NCBI RefSeq assembly: GCF_947501665.1
Contig: NZ_CANMWS010000030.1
Coordinates: 16,148 to 80,147, forward strand
Length of the DNA: 64,000 nucleotides
DNA from: an uncultured Shewanella sp.
Lineage (GTDB): Bacteria; Pseudomonadota; Gammaproteobacteria; Enterobacterales; Shewanellaceae
Direction: 5' to 3'
Under the pieces are notes generated by a model. It saw nothing but the letters and a program-made list of their open reading frames with translations, was not told the origin of the DNA and did not search any database. The translations under genes were made by a program, and so were the position numbers. This document shows positions 18,228 to 27,892 of the stretch, in pieces (the stretch's first letter is position 1; every line of letters starts with the position of its first letter).

Positions 18228-19092
18228 ATAAATCGCATGTTGCAAGTCTATCGTTTTTTAAAAGCGGTAGATCTTTTGATTGCTGGCCGCAGGATAAGGT
18301 TGCTAGTTCCTGCCCAGATAGGGGTTATAACCACTTATACTTTATGGCGTTTTCGGATTTGAATCCTTTGTCATGTTCACTAATAACAACGTATCCAACT
18401 TAAGATCCCGGCTTTTTGTTTGTAGTATTTAACTTCTTAAAACCTTATTTGAGATCAGGTTAATGTTGTTAGTTTTCCACTTCTCTTGTTGTAAAGAGTG
18501 GGGTCTGGTGGGATTAAAAAAACGCAAGCTATTTGGCCTTAGAGGGATGGTCAATTACCTCATGAGCTAGATTGTCATTAATATTTTTTAATTTTACATT
18601 GAACAAACTAATTTGGAGCAATAAGTTCAAATCAATAGGTAATCGATATCAAAAAATTGATAGTGTTAATAAATTATAACGCCTGGTTTTGCAGGGGAAG
18701 CGTTGAATGGGGGATGAGGTTGTTCGTATTATTGAAGCTTGTTTTGTTCTTAAAGTCTCAGTCACAGGCTATTTGCATAATAAACTTTAAAATTATCTAT
18801 TAATTTTTGTGACAAGTATGGCTGAAGGACAGTAAGAACTTATTGCGTACTTGATAGAAATGAATATAAAAAAAGGTTAGAGAATTATAAACGTAATATA
18901 AAAGTAATAAAAAAAATTTATGATGTTTAAATATAATTAAATACAACATGTAGAATTAAATAATGTTTATTTATTTAAGATTGTTCTTTATATTTCAGAC
19001 CATTAATTTCATGTGAAGTTTCATTAAATAATAATGGGGAATTAAAAATTGTTCATTATTGGTTTTAATTCACATATTACGGTCTATTTTAT
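18228..19092. other. 865-base AT-rich region without a clear gene
   Basis: No open frame with coding character. The second half (18780-19090) is extremely AT-rich and precedes the Big-repeat gene, so it probably contains its promoter and a long leader. No strong ribosome site is visible before 19093. Nothing more specific can be supported. Confidence 0.45.
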
Positions 19093-22000
19093 ATGCTTTT
19101 AAAGAATATTGTTTTTATTGTTTTTATTGTTTTTATTGTTTTATTATCTGGTTGTGGAGATGCTAAAAATGACAATACAGATACAATCATAGCTATACAA
19201 ATAACACCAACAACAATAAGCCAATATGGGACGAGTGAATTAACGCTTCAAGTCGGCAATACTCAAGCTTTTACTGCTACAGCGGTATATTATAATGGAG
19301 ATGTAATAGATATAACGTCTAGTGTAATTTGGAGCAGCCAAGCGCCATCATTATTGTCAATAAACAGTAGTGGCTTAGCGACCGCAATAGCGGTGGGTAG
19401 CACAACCGTGTCTGCCACTAAAGATGGCATTAGCAGTAATAATATCAGCGTGACCATCAGTGACGCCGGACTGACTGCCATTCAAATTACCCCTGCAAGT
19501 ATCACACTTAATCAGGGAAATAGTCTGCAATTAACCGCTATAGGCACATACAGTGACGGCTCTTCAGCCGATATTACCAGCTCTGTTAGCTGGCTTTCTG
19601 ATAATATGTCGACGGCAACGGTGACCCCCGCTGGCCTGCTGACTGCAGAGGCCACGGGGAGTACATTCGTGTCTGCCACCCAAGATGGCATTAGCAGTAA
19701 TGACAGCAGCGTGACGGTCAGTGACGCCACATTGACTGCCATTCAAATCACCCCAGCAAGTGTCATACTTAATCAGGGAAATAGCCAGCAATTAGCCGCT
19801 ACAGGCACCTACAGTGACGGCAGCACAGCGGATATCACTAACTCTGTTAGCTGGGTTTCATATGATACCTCGGTGGCAACAGTGAGTACCGCTGGTCTGA
19901 TTACTGGAGTGGCTACGGGGAGCGCAACAGTGTCTGCTACTCAAGATGGCATTAGCAGTAGTGACAGCAGCGTGACTGTCAGTGATGCCACACTAACGGC
20001 CATTCAAATTACCCCTGCTAGTGTCACGCTCAACAAGGGAAATAGACAGCAATTAACTGCAATAGGCACCTACAGTGACAGCACAACAGGTGATATCACC
20101 AGTGCTGTTAGCTGGCTGTCAGATGATATGTCGGTAGCAACGGTGACCCCCGAAGGCCTGCTGATTGGAGAGGCTACGGGTAGCACAACAGTGTCTGCCA
20201 CTTTAGATAGCATTAGCAGTAATGATAGCAGCGTGACGGTCAGTGCCGCCGAATTGACTACCATTCAAATTACCCCTGCAAGTGTCACGCTCAGCAAAGG
20301 AAATACTCAAGAATTAATCGCCACTGGCACCTACAGTGACAGTACCACAGCCGTTATCACCAGCTCTGTTAGCTGGGTTTCAGATGATACGTCGGTGGCA
20401 ACGGTGAGCACTGCGGGACTGCTTAGTGGAGTGACGACGGGGAGTGCAACAGTGTCTGCCACTTTAGATAACATTAGCAGTAATGACAGCAGCGTGACGG
20501 TCAGTGATGCCACACTAACGGCCATTCAAATTACCCCTGCAAGTGTCACGCTCTATAATGGAAACACTCAAGAATTAATCGCTACAGGTACTTACAGTGA
20601 TGGCACAACAGCGGATATCACCAGCGCTGTTAGTTGGCATTCTGATGATATGTCGGTGGTAACAGTGACCCCTGCTGGTTTACTTACTGGAGAGGCTACG
20701 GGGAGTGCAACAGTGTCTGCCACTTTAGATAGCATTAGCAGTAATGATAGCAGTGTGACGGTCAGTGATGCCACACTAACAGCCATTCAAATCACCCCTG
20801 CAAGTGTCACGCTCAGCAAGGGGAATACTCAAGAATTAATCGCCACTGGCACCTACAGTGACAGTACCACAGCGGTTATCACCAGCGCTGTTAGCTGGGT
20901 TTCAGATGATACGTCGGTGGCAACAGTGAGCACCGAAGGATTGATTACTGCAGTTGCGGTGGGTAGTGTAACCGTGTCAGCCACTCTCGATAGCATTAGC
21001 AGTAATGACAGCAGTGTGACCGTCAGTGCCGCGACACTGACTGATATTCAAATCACCCCTGCAAGTGTCACGCTCAGCAAAGGAAATACTCAAGAACTAA
21101 TCGCCAAAGGCACCTACAGTGATGGCACAACAGAGGTTATCACCAGTGCTGTTAGCTGGCTTTCAAATGATATGTCGGTAGCAACAGTGACCCCTGCTGG
21201 CCTGTTGACTGCAGAGTCAGTGGGTAGTGCAACAGTGTCTGCCATTCTAGATAGTATTAGCAGTAATGACAGCAGCGTGACGGTCAGTGCCGCCACACTG
21301 ACCGCCATTCAAATCACCCCTGCAAGTGTCACGCTCAGCAAGGGAAATACTCAAGAATTAATCGCCACTGGCACCTACAGTGATGGTACCTCATCCGATA
21401 TTAGCAACGCTGTTAGCTGGGTTTCAGATGATACGTCGGTGGCCACGGTGAGCATTACTGGCTTGGTTACTGCAGTTGCTACGGGTAGCGCAACCGTGTC
21501 TGCGACTCTAGATACCATTAGCAGTAATGACAGCAGCGTGACGGTCAGTGCCGCGACACTGACTGATATTCAAATCACCCCTGCAAGTGTTATTCTCAAT
21601 AAGGGAAATACTCAGCCATTAACCGCCACAGGCACATACAGTGACGGCACCTCAGTCGAGATCACCAACTCTGTTAGCTGGGGGTCAGATGATATGTCGG
21701 TGGCAACAGTGACCACCGCTGGCCTGCTTAGTGCAGAGGCAGTGGGTAGCACACAAGTGTCTGCCACTCTCGATGGCATTAGCAGTAATGACAGCAGCGT
21801 AACGGTCAGTGCAGCCACACTGACTGATATTCAAATCACCCCTGTAAGTGTGATACTCAACAAGGGACGTATTCAACAATTGACCGCCACAGGCACCTAC
21901 AGTGATGGTACCTCATCCGATATTAGCAACGCTGTTAGCTGGGTTTCAGATGATACGTCGGTGGCAACGGTGACGACCATTGGTCTGGTTACCGGAGTGT

Positions 22001-22605
22001 CGGTGGGTAGCGCAACCGTGTCTGCCACTCTAGATAGTATTAGCGGTAATAGTAGCGTTACCGTCAGTGCCGCGACACTGGCTGCCATTCAAATCACCCC
22101 TGCAAGTGTTACGCTCAACAGGGCAAATAGTGAACAATTAACTGCCACAGGTACCTACAGTGACGACACAACAGCCGATATCACCAATTTGGTTAGCTGG
22201 CTTTCAGATAATACGTCGACGGCAACGGTGACGACTGCTGGCCAGGTTACCGGAGTGTCGGTGGGTAGCACACAAGTGTCCGCCACCCTCGATAGCATTA
22301 GCAGTAATGACAGTAGCGTGACCGTTAATAACGCTGAACTGATTTCAATAAAAGTCACCCCTTCAACTTTCACTTTAACGAAGGGTACTGACAATTATTC
22401 TCAACAATTAACCGCCACAGGTACCTACAGTGACGGTAACAAAGATGAGATCACCACTTCTGTTACTTGGGTTTCAGCTAACTATTATATAGTGCGCTTT
22501 ACAGGCGCAGGCTTAGCTACTGTAAGTTTAAATACGGGTAAGACTTACGTTTATGTTACCAAGGATGGTGTCACAAGTACTTCCAGTAGCGCCACTGTTG
22601 AGTAG
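19093..22605 (+). CDS. Giant surface lipoprotein of tandem Big (Ig-like) repeats
   Basis: A 1170-residue protein with a lipoprotein signal peptide (VFIVFIVFIVLLSGC; lipid-bearing Cys at about residue 21). About 13 Ig-like Big_2-type domains of about 87 residues follow. Each starts near IQITPASVTL, has a TGTYSDG strand and ends near SSNDSSVTVS. The first and last units are the most diverged; the middle ones are nearly identical. Domains of this type build long stalks in adhesins and invasins. It lacks LysM, autotransporter or type I secretion signals, so it is probably anchored by its lipid and exposed at the surface or in the periplasm. It precedes the barrel gene by 159 bases. No catalytic domain is seen. 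Confidence 0.88.
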   Translation: MLLKNIVFIVFIVFIVLLSGCGDAKNDNTDTIIAIQITPTTISQYGTSELTLQVGNTQAFTATAVYYNGDVIDITSSVIWSSQAPSLLSINSSGLATAIAVGSTTVSATKDGISSNNISVTISDAGLTAIQITPASITLNQGNSLQLTAIGTYSDGSSADITSSVSWLSDNMSTATVTPAGLLTAEATGSTFVSATQDGISSNDSSVTVSDATLTAIQITPASVILNQGNSQQLAATGTYSDGSTADITNSVSWVSYDTSVATVSTAGLITGVATGSATVSATQDGISSSDSSVTVSDATLTAIQITPASVTLNKGNRQQLTAIGTYSDSTTGDITSAVSWLSDDMSVATVTPEGLLIGEATGSTTVSATLDSISSNDSSVTVSAAELTTIQITPASVTLSKGNTQELIATGTYSDSTTAVITSSVSWVSDDTSVATVSTAGLLSGVTTGSATVSATLDNISSNDSSVTVSDATLTAIQITPASVTLYNGNTQELIATGTYSDGTTADITSAVSWHSDDMSVVTVTPAGLLTGEATGSATVSATLDSISSNDSSVTVSDATLTAIQITPASVTLSKGNTQELIATGTYSDSTTAVITSAVSWVSDDTSVATVSTEGLITAVAVGSVTVSATLDSISSNDSSVTVSAATLTDIQITPASVTLSKGNTQELIAKGTYSDGTTEVITSAVSWLSNDMSVATVTPAGLLTAESVGSATVSAILDSISSNDSSVTVSAATLTAIQITPASVTLSKGNTQELIATGTYSDGTSSDISNAVSWVSDDTSVATVSITGLVTAVATGSATVSATLDTISSNDSSVTVSAATLTDIQITPASVILNKGNTQPLTATGTYSDGTSVEITNSVSWGSDDMSVATVTTAGLLSAEAVGSTQVSATLDGISSNDSSVTVSAATLTDIQITPVSVILNKGRIQQLTATGTYSDGTSSDISNAVSWVSDDTSVATVTTIGLVTGVSVGSATVSATLDSISGNSSVTVSAATLAAIQITPASVTLNRANSEQLTATGTYSDDTTADITNLVSWLSDNTSTATVTTAGQVTGVSVGSTQVSATLDSISSNDSSVTVNNAELISIKVTPSTFTLTKGTDNYSQQLTATGTYSDGNKDEITTSVTWVSANYYIVRFTGAGLATVSLNTGKTYVYVTKDGVTSTSSSATVE
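19108..19143 (+). repeat. Nine-base tandem repeat inside the signal peptide
   Basis: GTTTTTATT is repeated about three and a half times, encoding the V-F-I units of the hydrophobic core. The unit is a multiple of three, so copy-number change would lengthen or shorten the signal peptide without a frameshift. Confidence 0.8.
19190..22600 (+). repeat. 261-base tandem repeat array encoding the Big domains
   Basis: The period is exactly 261 bases over most of the array: equivalent positions recur at 20070, 20331 and 20592, and again at 21114 (two units on). About 13 units are present. Inner units share long identical stretches, which points to recent expansion or gene conversion. Confidence 0.9.
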
Positions 22606-22763
22606 GAGTTGTAGTGAAGTTATCAGGTATCTTGTTTGATTTTTAAACTGTACGGATATGCCGTTGACTTGATAATACAATTTGTGCTTTCTAAAGGGCT
22701 AAATTCAACTTATGAAAGCTTTTATAAGCACTTGGTAATCAATAATTAGGGTTTTGTGAGTAT

Positions 22764-23831
22764 ATGGATAGCATGATGATGAAAAAGGCACGATTAATGA
22801 AAAAGACAGTGGATTACAGTAGGCATTTATCATATGTAAATATTATTTCGTTGAAGAAGGTGTTTTATGTTGCTCTGTTGCTTCTATTCTCTGTTGCTAT
22901 TCATGCTCAACAAGCTGATGATTTTTATATTGGTTTAGATGCCGGGGTTTCAAAGGGGGACAGTGGTTGCCTTGGCATTCAGGGGAGCTGTGATACGGTG
23001 AATGGGGTGAACCAACTTTCTTTAGGTTATAACATTTCTCCTTGGTTATCTGCTGAAAGTGGTTTTATCATTTATTGGCCTAAAACGTATAATAATGGTC
23101 AAGGTTCTTCTGCTGTACAAGGGTTCAATTTTGCTGCTAAATTTGATTACGACCTCCCTTATAATTTATCTTTATATACTAAAGTTGGTGGCGTTTTTTG
23201 GAGCAGTAAATATGACGGTTACTTACTCAATTACACTAAAACAGGGCTATCTCCTTTTATTAATACGGGTGTTACCTATAAGCTGACAAATGATTTTACG
23301 TTTAGATTAGGGGTTCAGTATACCAGCGGGATAGGAGGCGCAGGGATTAATGACACAAGTTTGATGTTTGGCTTTGTGAAAATGTTTGGTGCTAATCAAG
23401 CAAGGTTGACGCCTAAAGTGCCTATCCTCAGTGAAGAGGATATCGATGACACAGTTAAAGCGCTTCGAGCCCAAAGTTTGAGAAATACTCAAGCAAGCTC
23501 GGCGGTTATCGATTCATATGGCTTGAGTAAAACAAGTTCAGAGCTTTATATTGATGAATATGATTCATTAGTTTATAAAAAAATTACATTCATCGTTAAT
23601 GGCATAGAAACGAGTTTACCGTTAAAAAATAATTATGCGAAAACGGCTTTTATGTTTCCTAAAGGGGAGTATAACGTCAAAATAAAAATAGATGCTATAT
23701 CGTCATCGGGTCAAAGTGTTTCTCTGAAAGATAGTGTGCAATTAACACTTTATCATTCACAAGGGATGAGCTTTTTTATACAAGTAGAAAAGACATTGTT
23801 TGGAGAAAAGTTAAATGTGCAAGCCTATTAA
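22764..23831 (+). CDS. OmpA-like outer-membrane beta-barrel protein with C-terminal domain
   Basis: A protein of up to 355 residues. Several in-frame ATGs (22764 to 22797) precede a signal peptide around residues 32-50 (KKVFYVALLLLFSVAIHAQ). Residues about 53-210 show alternating amphipathic strands of an eight-stranded barrel (FYIGLDAGVS, QLSLGYNISPWLSAESGF, LSLYTKVGGVFW, FTFRLGVQYTSG, MFGFVKMFG). The remaining 145 residues have a helical linker and a beta-rich domain (ITFIVNGIETSLPL...YNVKIKIDA) that probably lies in the periplasm. It begins the compact gene run and overlaps the next gene by 17 bases. By analogy with other proton-driven envelope machines it would be the outer-membrane station; that is inference. 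Confidence 0.75.
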   Translation: MDSMMMKKARLMKKTVDYSRHLSYVNIISLKKVFYVALLLLFSVAIHAQQADDFYIGLDAGVSKGDSGCLGIQGSCDTVNGVNQLSLGYNISPWLSAESGFIIYWPKTYNNGQGSSAVQGFNFAAKFDYDLPYNLSLYTKVGGVFWSSKYDGYLLNYTKTGLSPFINTGVTYKLTNDFTFRLGVQYTSGIGGAGINDTSLMFGFVKMFGANQARLTPKVPILSEEDIDDTVKALRAQSLRNTQASSAVIDSYGLSKTSSELYIDEYDSLVYKKITFIVNGIETSLPLKNNYAKTAFMFPKGEYNVKIKIDAISSSGQSVSLKDSVQLTLYHSQGMSFFIQVEKTLFGEKLNVQAY

Positions 23832-24456
23832 TCAATTTATAGTGATGTGTTTGTGCATTATGATGTTCCCTATTCAAGTGATGGCCGCGGGTGATGAAGT
23901 ATGGCTTAAATATGATGGATACATACCTGACCAATTTTTAAATGAAAAGGCATTTGAATTAAGTCCTTTACTTAACGATGAAAATCATCGCTATATCCTA
24001 GAGGACGAAAAAGGGTTCAATTTTGATTATATTCGTGATCTTTATATTAAATCCTCACAAGGTGGGACGTTAACGAGTGAAGAAGTTAAAGGCGCGGTGA
24101 GTGAGCTGGAGTCCGATCTCCATGAGCGTGAAGTACTTTATGGTGCGATTAATATTGGTACGATAGAGATACCGAATAATTTTTCCAGTATTGAATTGCA
24201 GTACAAGTACAAACAATATAAATACATTCATGCTTTTTCTCTTGAAAATATTCGAGAGAAAAAAGTGATCAAACAATTAAGTCAGTTTAAAGTGAGTGCA
24301 GAACTTATTCATTTGAATAAGCAGTTGAACATTCAGTCTGAAAATATAGAGCGGGCAACAGAAGCCATTAAAGCGTCTTTATCAAAAGATATTCAATTAG
24401 AAAAAAGTTTAATACATTATTTTCAAAGTGTGGGAGAGAGTAATGAAAAAAAATAA
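23815..24456 (+). CDS. Unrecognised exported protein of the ExbBD-type cluster
   Basis: A 213-residue protein with a signal peptide (about residues 8-24, ending VMAAG). The mature part starts with a short beta region and becomes mainly helical and charged after residue 70. The last 60 residues look like a coiled coil (LSQFKVSAELIHLNKQL, NIERATEAIKASL). No domain is recognised. It overlaps the barrel gene by 17 bases and the next gene by 14, so its synthesis is tied to both. Inference: a periplasmic link between the barrel protein and the inner-membrane motor. Confidence 0.65.
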   Translation: MCKPINQFIVMCLCIMMFPIQVMAAGDEVWLKYDGYIPDQFLNEKAFELSPLLNDENHRYILEDEKGFNFDYIRDLYIKSSQGGTLTSEEVKGAVSELESDLHEREVLYGAINIGTIEIPNNFSSIELQYKYKQYKYIHAFSLENIREKKVIKQLSQFKVSAELIHLNKQLNIQSENIERATEAIKASLSKDIQLEKSLIHYFQSVGESNEKK

Positions 24457-26674
24457 CAATAGATTACTTTTATCTATATTCTTATCATTACTTTCTTTTC
24501 AGGTATTTTCACAGGCTAGTCCTGTTTTATATACAGAATATAAAAGTGTATTAGAAGGAAAAAAAGAACCTCAACCTGAGTGGTTTTCGCGTAAAGATAT
24601 TCCAGCTGATCGATTGGTGAATATCATTATTTATCAAGAAAAAACGATTTCAAAGGACAATGTTGATACTTTCATAAAAAATATAGATTTATTGTTAAAC
24701 CAGAAGCGAATGGCTTCATTTACTTCAATTCTTATACGTTCAAAGATCAATGCGCTTATCATAAGCGGTCGTTATGAAGAAGCGCTGAGTATTATTGATA
24801 CAGGAATTGGCACAGGAACGGATGAATATCAGCTTGCTAAAATCAGGACGTTGATGATGTTAGGTCGATATGATGAAGCATTATTCAGTTACAATAACAT
24901 CTCAGCATCACAGTGGTCAAAAAATGAAAAGTCGCTGATTAAATTCGGAAAAGAGTTTCTATTTTTGGGGCATATTGAAAGAGTAAATTTATTGATCCCA
25001 ATGCAGATGCAACAAAAGTTTTCTGATGAAGTGATAAAAATTTACCTTTCTTTTAATAGTTATCGGCAAGCTTATGCAGAGTATAAGTTTATGGCCTCAA
25101 AATCTTTGACGGTAGAAAGTAAGCGTGAACATTTAGCGTTTAATATGAACTTTGCTCACAAACACAAATTATATTTGGAAGAAGTGGAGTCTATAGAGAG
25201 CTATTTAAAAACCTTTGATGATGCTTATCCTGTGACGCTCAAGGATCTCACTTTAGTGAATGATAGCACCAATACATTAGTTCGCTTGCGCTATGAGCTA
25301 AGTGGTTATAATTCTTTATCGTTTGCCTATATTGAACCGTATTTATTGGCTCAATCTCAAGCGGCGAAAATAGATATTAAATCACGTGAAATGTACCTTA
25401 AAAATCGAATAATGTTAAATAAAGATAATAAGGGATTATCTTATTTTTCAGATATTACTGAACTGGCAGTTTTGATGAAAAATAAGTCTATTATTGTTTC
25501 AAAATTTGATAAAAAACAGCTTTCCTCTCAAATTCAAGAATTATTATTGAAAGGGTATTTTTCTATATTAATGCCAGATGATATGGATGTTTATATGGCT
25601 TCCGCTTATTTACCTTTCATTGACAAGTGTAGTGATGTTCAATCGCTTCAACTCGTTAGAGCATTGAAAGGAGATTATTTTGTAAATAACAATCAATTAA
25701 ATAAGGCGTATTCGTGCTTTAAAGATATTGAATGGAATACTATTCAGCTTCCGAATAAGTTAAAAAGTGCATTGGTGAAAGAACAGCTTCAGGTGCGGTA
25801 TTTATATGCCAAGCAACAGAATGATATTCCTAATGTAATAGCATTATCTATGCAGTCAAAAGATGGAGATATGGTTTTTGATGCAACAAAAATATTAATT
25901 GAAAACAGTGCAAAATCGGTTGATTTGAATACTGTGGATAGTGCAATAACCCAAGGGTGGATGACAAAAGCACAGATTGATGTAGTGAATGAAATGGTTC
26001 TGGCAGATTTACGTAATAGTGGTAATAAAGAAGCATTAAAAACTCGTTTATTAAAATCTGAGAACGAACATGCTTTTGAGTTGGCTTGGCTTTATGCTGA
26101 TGATGATAATTATCAAAAAGCGATTAGATTTATAATTAAAGGGTTAAAGTCGAATCAATCAGTGGATAGCTTTACAGAAGTGAAAGCTATTCGATATTTA
26201 GATAGTCATTATAGCGCTATATCTAAAGAAGAGTTGCAACGTTTATCAGCACTTCAATCTCACTATTTATCTATCAAGTACCTGTTTAATCTACAGGATA
26301 TTGAAAAGACCTTAGTAAAGGGATTTCAGCTTTCAAATGAAAAAGTCATGATCCAAGTTAAGTCTCTTTTAGCGCATTATAAAGCCATAATGAAAGCGCT
26401 TAATAGACCAATGAAAAGAGCCAATGATACTGCAAAGTTATATTTGGAAATGAAGTCGACTGTGTTGCTCTCCCAACAATTAAATGCCCTTGCGCAACAA
26501 ACAGAGAATACAAAACTGAGCATGGTTTTAGAGAAACAAGTGGCTAAATTTATGCAAAAGCTGAATGTCATTTATAAGCAAGTTATGTCTGAAAAACAGC
26601 AGAATATATATGATGTTAGGGTGTTACAAGCATTTCAACTGCAGTTGCAATTGAAAAAAGGTAAAACGTCATGA
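24443..26674 (+). CDS. Large exported helical-repeat (TPR-like) protein
   Basis: A 743-residue protein with an N-terminal signal peptide (NRLLLSIFLSLLSFQVFSQ). Most of it is helical with TPR-like pairs, clearest at about residues 105-160 (GRYEEALSIIDTGIG, GRYDEALFSYNNI) and again near 545-560 (YADDDNYQKAIRFIIKGLK). The frame opens at 24428, but GGGAGAGAG precedes the ATG at 24443. TPR proteins scaffold complexes, and large periplasmic TPR proteins accompany ExbBD-type motors in several systems (TtpC-like and gliding-type clusters). It overlaps the upstream gene by 14 bases and the next by ATGA. Confidence 0.75.
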   Translation: MKKNNNRLLLSIFLSLLSFQVFSQASPVLYTEYKSVLEGKKEPQPEWFSRKDIPADRLVNIIIYQEKTISKDNVDTFIKNIDLLLNQKRMASFTSILIRSKINALIISGRYEEALSIIDTGIGTGTDEYQLAKIRTLMMLGRYDEALFSYNNISASQWSKNEKSLIKFGKEFLFLGHIERVNLLIPMQMQQKFSDEVIKIYLSFNSYRQAYAEYKFMASKSLTVESKREHLAFNMNFAHKHKLYLEEVESIESYLKTFDDAYPVTLKDLTLVNDSTNTLVRLRYELSGYNSLSFAYIEPYLLAQSQAAKIDIKSREMYLKNRIMLNKDNKGLSYFSDITELAVLMKNKSIIVSKFDKKQLSSQIQELLLKGYFSILMPDDMDVYMASAYLPFIDKCSDVQSLQLVRALKGDYFVNNNQLNKAYSCFKDIEWNTIQLPNKLKSALVKEQLQVRYLYAKQQNDIPNVIALSMQSKDGDMVFDATKILIENSAKSVDLNTVDSAITQGWMTKAQIDVVNEMVLADLRNSGNKEALKTRLLKSENEHAFELAWLYADDDNYQKAIRFIIKGLKSNQSVDSFTEVKAIRYLDSHYSAISKEELQRLSALQSHYLSIKYLFNLQDIEKTLVKGFQLSNEKVMIQVKSLLAHYKAIMKALNRPMKRANDTAKLYLEMKSTVLLSQQLNALAQQTENTKLSMVLEKQVAKFMQKLNVIYKQVMSEKQQNIYDVRVLQAFQLQLQLKKGKTS

Positions 26675-27000
26675 GAAAAGTACTGTTATATGTCTGTCTT
26701 TTTGTTGGCACCTTAAGTGGTTGCAGTTTGTCTTCTTTGTCGCCAGAAAGTTCGTTGCCAGAAAAGAAGTCGTGCATAGCAGCTGTTGAAGATATTAATG
26801 CTAAAAATGCACCTTATCAATATATTGCGACTTTTGAACATTGTAATGAATATAAAAGTGATTACCTTATTCAAGAGTATATTTTTTCACTCATAACCAT
26901 CGGTGCATTTGAAAAGCTTAATTCACCCAATTTACTTGATGATAATGTATCAGATGAACAGAAAAAATATTGGCAAGTAATATTAAAGGATAACTTATGA
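26671..27000 (+). CDS. Small lipoprotein of the ExbBD-type cluster
   Basis: A 109-residue lipoprotein. The signal peptide ends in the lipobox LSGC (Cys18) and is followed by Ser-Leu-Ser, which by the usual sorting rule predicts the outer membrane. Two further cysteines (about residues 35 and 58) could form a disulfide. The mature part is short and helical, with no recognised domain. Start and stop both overlap neighbours as ATGA, so it is translationally coupled in the run. Confidence 0.72.
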   Translation: MRKVLLYVCLFVGTLSGCSLSSLSPESSLPEKKSCIAAVEDINAKNAPYQYIATFEHCNEYKSDYLIQEYIFSLITIGAFEKLNSPNLLDDNVSDEQKKYWQVILKDNL

Positions 27001-27254
27001 TGAGGTTTTTTCTATTTTTGGTATTGATATTGAGTCTGAATGCTTTTGCTAATCAGGCTGAAAAAAAGAAAATTGAGTCTCCTAAAGAAAAAGAAAATAT
27101 TAATCAGACTGTTTTTTTTTCAGGGGCTCTTTCTATGGAAAATGACATTAAAAGTTATTTACCCGTAAATAAATTAATAGCGGTCCATGATAAATCGGAT
27201 CCTGTTTTAATTAACTTTATTAACAGTAAAATTAGGTGGGAAAACAATGATTGA
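26997..27254 (+). CDS. Small exported protein of the ExbBD-type cluster
   Basis: An 85-residue product with a signal peptide (FFLFLVLILSLNAFAN) and a mature part of about 67 residues that begins with a Lys/Glu-rich stretch. It is not recognised. It starts by ATGA overlap with the lipoprotein gene (a second ATG lies at 27000) and overlaps the ExbB-like gene by eight bases. Its place directly before the motor genes suggests a small accessory subunit. Confidence 0.62.
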   Translation: MMRFFLFLVLILSLNAFANQAEKKKIESPKEKENINQTVFFSGALSMENDIKSYLPVNKLIAVHDKSDPVLINFINSKIRWENND

Positions 27255-27882
27255 TATTTTTATGACTTTCTTTAAAGATGGCGGCGTATTCATGTACCCA
27301 ATTGCAATAATTGGTGCCGTAGGAGCAGGTGTTGTTATTGAAAGGCTTATTTCTTTGATGATTAATAGTAAACAAATTACGGCATCGACTGATTTATTTG
27401 AGAGAAAAATAAGTAAAAATAAAGGGGAAGCGTTAAAGTCATTAGTGGGAGATAAGTCTTTATTGTCATCGACCTTATCGGAAGCGGTTAAATCTTATCA
27501 GTCTCACTCAGTGTCTAAAGAAGAGTTTGAAGAATTGACTGGGATTAAGGCTGTTCATTCGTTGCGTAGAGTGACTCGGCGTACAACCGTCATATCTACG
27601 TTAGCTAATGTCGCCACATTATTGGGACTGCTTGGGACTATTTTTGGTCTTATTCAAAGCTTTGCTTCTGTTGCACAAGCCGCTGCGGAAGATAAATCAG
27701 CGATGTTATCAGCATCAGTCTCTATTGCGATGAACACGACCGCTTTTGGTTTAATGGTGGCCATCCCTTTATTATTGGTTTACCTTTTTATTGATAATCT
27801 TTCTAATAAAACATTGGAACATCTTCAAGTTGGCTGTGCAACGGTGATTAATAGACTTTATTCTGCTCAGCATAATATTTAA
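27247..27882 (+). CDS. MotA/TolQ/ExbB-family proton channel protein
   Basis: A 211-residue inner-membrane protein with three membrane segments: about residues 16-36 (YPIAIIGAVGAGVVIERL), 112-138 (ISTLANVATLLGLLGTIFGL) and 156-185 (SIAMNTTAFGLMVAIPLLLV). The spacing, with a long cytoplasmic loop between the first and second segments, and the LLGTIFG and AMNTTAFGLMVAIP motifs are those of ExbB/TolQ. These proteins form the pentameric stator around an ExbD/TolR dimer and use the proton gradient. It starts eight bases inside the previous gene and is followed by two ExbD-like genes. Confidence 0.92.
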   Translation: MIDIFMTFFKDGGVFMYPIAIIGAVGAGVVIERLISLMINSKQITASTDLFERKISKNKGEALKSLVGDKSLLSSTLSEAVKSYQSHSVSKEEFEELTGIKAVHSLRRVTRRTTVISTLANVATLLGLLGTIFGLIQSFASVAQAAAEDKSAMLSASVSIAMNTTAFGLMVAIPLLLVYLFIDNLSNKTLEHLQVGCATVINRLYSAQHNI

Positions 27883-27892
27883 GGTATTACCA

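Noticed and set aside
19290..22394. Series of minus-strand open frames of about 64 codons spaced every 261 bases
   Set aside because: They are antisense shadows of the Big-repeat array and recur only because the plus-strand repeat does.
19190..22600. Regular repeats considered as a CRISPR array
   Set aside because: The units are 261 bases, directly tandem with no unique spacers, and encode protein domains.
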